Shown here one piece after another: positions 62,286-64,000 of a stretch of DNA of 64,000 bases. The first letter of the stretch is position 1. Every line of letters begins with the position of its first letter. The notes below the pieces were generated by a model, which was not told the origin of the DNA, searched no databases, and saw only the letters and a list, made by a program, of their open reading frames with translations. The position numbers and the translations under genes are program-made. Source of the stretch: Rhizobium bangladeshense (GTDB taxonomy: Bacteria; Pseudomonadota; Alphaproteobacteria; Rhizobiales; Rhizobiaceae); assembly GCF_001662075.1 (NCBI RefSeq), contig NZ_LYPL01000008.1:186001-250000 (forward strand). The letters run 5' to 3'.

Positions 62286-63041
62286 ATGTGCTCTTGCGAA
62301 ACAAGGGGCAGGGCCGTGCGACGCCTTGAAACCCGAAATCTCATCCTATCGCATCTGACGGGTACGGAGCTTCTGGCTCTGGAGACTATTCTTGAGCCAC
62401 TCATGCTTCCGCGCGATCTGGATCTCGTCGATGCCGGAATGGCCGTGAGCCACTATTATTTTTCGGAAAATGGCATCGCGTCCATGGTGGCGGCGAGTCC
62501 GCGGGGCAGGAGGGCTGAGATCGGCTTGGTCGGCAGGGACGGGGTGTCGCCGCCGGCCCTGATAATGCAGGGGAAGCCATCTCCCTTCCAGGTCACTATG
62601 AGGATTGCCGGCCATGGACGCCGTGTTACGGTTGCCGCCCTGGAAGGATACCTGCGTGAGCACCCCGCAATCCTGCCGCTGCTTTCCCACTTTCTCCATA
62701 CCTTCTTCGCGCAGGTCGCCCACACCGCGCTTTCCAATGTCGTTCATAAGATCGATATCTGGTTGGCGAAGTGGATCTTGATGTGTCACGACCGGCTGGA
62801 CGGCGAGGAGATCGCGATCACGCATGAGGATCTGGCGACGATGCTTGGCGTGAGACGGTCCAGCGTCACCGACGCCTTACACATTCTGGAAGGTGAACAT
62901 CTCGTCTATGCCAGTCGCGGCCTTGTCATTATCCGCAACCGTCCTGCCCTCGAAGCTTTCGCGGCCGATGCCTATGAGCTTCCGGGCGTCTGCGCGCCCG
63001 ACATCGTCCGTCCGGCCCGTACACCGGCTGCAGCAGAATAA
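62286..63041 (+). CDS. Crp/Fnr family regulator (third of three)
   Basis: About 251 aa (or 241 if the GTG at 62316 is used). Sensor barrel with MLPRDLDLVDAGMAVSHYYF and GLVGRDGVSPPALIMQG, and HTH EIAITHEDLATMLGVRRSSVTDALHILEGEHLV (about 175-208). It shares the KxDxWLAKWILMCHDRxDG helix with the other two copies, so they form a recent family. GGGGAGAGG sits directly before the ATG. Ligand unknown. Confidence 0.82.
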   Translation: MCSCETRGRAVRRLETRNLILSHLTGTELLALETILEPLMLPRDLDLVDAGMAVSHYYFSENGIASMVAASPRGRRAEIGLVGRDGVSPPALIMQGKPSPFQVTMRIAGHGRRVTVAALEGYLREHPAILPLLSHFLHTFFAQVAHTALSNVVHKIDIWLAKWILMCHDRLDGEEIAITHEDLATMLGVRRSSVTDALHILEGEHLVYASRGLVIIRNRPALEAFAADAYELPGVCAPDIVRPARTPAAAE

Positions 63042-63191
63042 ACCCTGTCGCACCGCTCCAGCCGAATTTGCGTGCCTTATAGGGCCTCATTCCAAAACCG
63101 CCGACATTCTCCGGGCGCCCCCAAAACTCGTGCTTTACGTTTATGCGGCGCATTGACGCACAACCCGGCGGATGATATCGATGCATTTAAT

Positions 63192-63210
63192 TGGTCAGGC
63201 CAGTTGACCA
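63192..63210. promoter_or_regulatory. Candidate FadR-type operator
   Basis: TGGTCA-N7-TGACCA inverted repeat (with an overlapping TTGGTC-AGGCCA half) about 36 bp before the FadR-family gene; the TGGTC/GACCA halves are typical of GntR/FadR sites. Confidence 0.5.
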
Positions 63211-63245
63211 GCCGCGGCTTGAGGAGAAGCCGCCAGGGAGGCATG

Positions 63246-64000
63246 ATGTTTTCGCCCGTTGAATCCCGCCGCCTCTATCGACAGGCGGCGGACCAGATTC
63301 GTGTGATGATCGCGAGCGGCGAGCTTGCCGTCGGCCAGCGGCTGCCGGCCGAGCGCGATCTGGCGGAGCAATTGTCCGTATCACGCCCGACGGTACGCGA
63401 GGCGCTGATCGTCCTGGAGGTCGAAGGCCTCGTCAACATTCGCATGGGATCCGGCATCTATGTGGTGCGCCAGCATGCCGCCAAGGCTGCAGCAAGCGAC
63501 CGCGAGCCGGTTGAGGGACCTTTCGAGTTGCTGCAGGCGCGCGCCATTATCGAATGTGCCATTGCCGAGGAAGCGGCGGGCTGCGCCAAGCCGGACGGCA
63601 TCGCCGGGCTCGACGAGGCGCTGATGCGCATGAGCGGCGGCGTCAATGATGCGAGCGCGGTGCTTGCCGCCGACCGGGCCTTCCACACCGGCATTGCCGC
63701 CATCGTCGGCAATGCGACGCTGATCCGCGTGACCGGCGAAATGTTCGACATGCGCATGACCCCCTATTTCGCCAGGCTCGCCAGCCATTTCGAGGGGCCG
63801 AATACATGGCGCAGTGCTCTCGATGAACATCGGACCATTCGCGATGCGATCGCCGCCGGCGATGCAGCGGGCGCAAAGGCCGCCATGCGCACCCATCTCA
63901 CCATGTCGCAGAAGAGATTTTCCGAGAGCTTCGGGGAGGAGTTCTCGGGAGAAGAGAAGCGCGGCCACAACAAGGGGCGCGCGAAAGGAACGGCCAAGAC
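63246..64000 (+). CDS. FadR/GntR family transcriptional regulator (3' end beyond window)
   Basis: At least 251 residues, no stop before the edge. GntR winged HTH at about 10-75 (LYRQAADQIRVMIASGELAVGQRLPAERDLAEQLSVSRPTVREAL in parts) and an FCD effector domain with the metal-binding residues DRAFHTGIAAIVGN (Asp and His about 138-142) and EHRTIRDAIAAGD (His about 196). GGGAGG precedes ATG 63246; ATG 63243 also fits. FadR-type FCD proteins usually sense organic acids or sugar acids and repress an adjacent catabolic operon, here beyond the window. Confidence 0.88.
   Translation, partial: MFSPVESRRLYRQAADQIRVMIASGELAVGQRLPAERDLAEQLSVSRPTVREALIVLEVEGLVNIRMGSGIYVVRQHAAKAAASDREPVEGPFELLQARAIIECAIAEEAAGCAKPDGIAGLDEALMRMSGGVNDASAVLAADRAFHTGIAAIVGNATLIRVTGEMFDMRMTPYFARLASHFEGPNTWRSALDEHRTIRDAIAAGDAAGAKAAMRTHLTMSQKRFSESFGEEFSGEEKRGHNKGRAKGTAK

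Overview
The window looks like part of a Rhizobium (R. etli / R. leguminosarum type) plasmid. The evidence is a complete repABC replication-partition module with its antisense RNA, a RIME-type rhizobial repeat, alphaproteobacterial EcfG/SigF stress signalling, many sugar ABC importers and ROK/LacI/LysR regulators, and high GC with strong third-position bias. The panC-panB pair beside oxyR-katG and repABC recalls the R. etli p42f family of plasmids; this is from memory and was not checked.

Layout. 1-4204 (minus): a cluster resembling decaprenyl-phospho-arabinose synthesis (HAD-UbiA fusion, GtrA, DprE1-like oxidase, DprE2-like reductase, then a membrane protein cut by the window edge). 4524-6476 (plus): a three-gene envelope/stress operon. 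The gap between them carries two oppositely oriented GGAAC-N17-GTT boxes, the EcfG general-stress signature. 6755-8662: TSUP transporter, small lipoprotein, membrane protein. 8812-17900: an unassigned sugar/polyol system with an ABC importer, two ROK regulators, a Gfo/Idh/MocA dehydrogenase and a TIM-barrel isomerase. 18029-22355: repA, parS-like site, repB, antisense RNA, repC, and a convergent ProQ/FinO-domain gene. 22586-27645: panC-panB, oxyR and katG.

27850-36168: an SDR remnant, vapBC, small redox genes, a frameshifted LysR gene, and an acyl-CoA cluster (MDR reductase, hotdog thioesterase, AMP ligase, and a thiolase lacking its second cysteine). 36773-42678: NAD(P)-binding protein, secreted cupin, cystathionine gamma-synthase-like enzyme, BrkB-family protein and a frameshifted adenylate cyclase. 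42840-42933: two identical 16-bp palindromes that share a core with the site between repA and repB. 43301-47480: a decayed GFA gene, a P-loop kinase, and a SPFH / NAD-kinase-like operon divergent from an NrtR-like NUDIX regulator across a 45-bp dyad. 48196-54189: a LacI-controlled fructoside/sucrose operon with GH32 but no ATPase of its own.

54399-63041 is a stress-signalling island: an EcfG-type sigma factor, a 50-aa membrane protein, an NrsF/SigF pair with a SigF-type target gene (MXKDX protein), three Crp/Fnr paralogues (one broken), a degenerate receiver protein and a PAS-PAS HisKA_2 kinase. A FadR-type regulator runs off the right end.

The main integrating observation is six GGAAC-N17-GTT boxes, each intergenic and pointing at a nearby start codon. 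They would place the arabinose-lipid cluster, the envelope operon, small secreted or membrane proteins, a Crp/Fnr regulator and the receiver protein under the EcfG-type factor encoded in the window. No tRNA, rRNA, CRISPR array or intact insertion sequence was seen. Several genes (LysR, adenylate cyclase, GFA, Crp/Fnr) carry simple indels that could be real decay or sequence errors.
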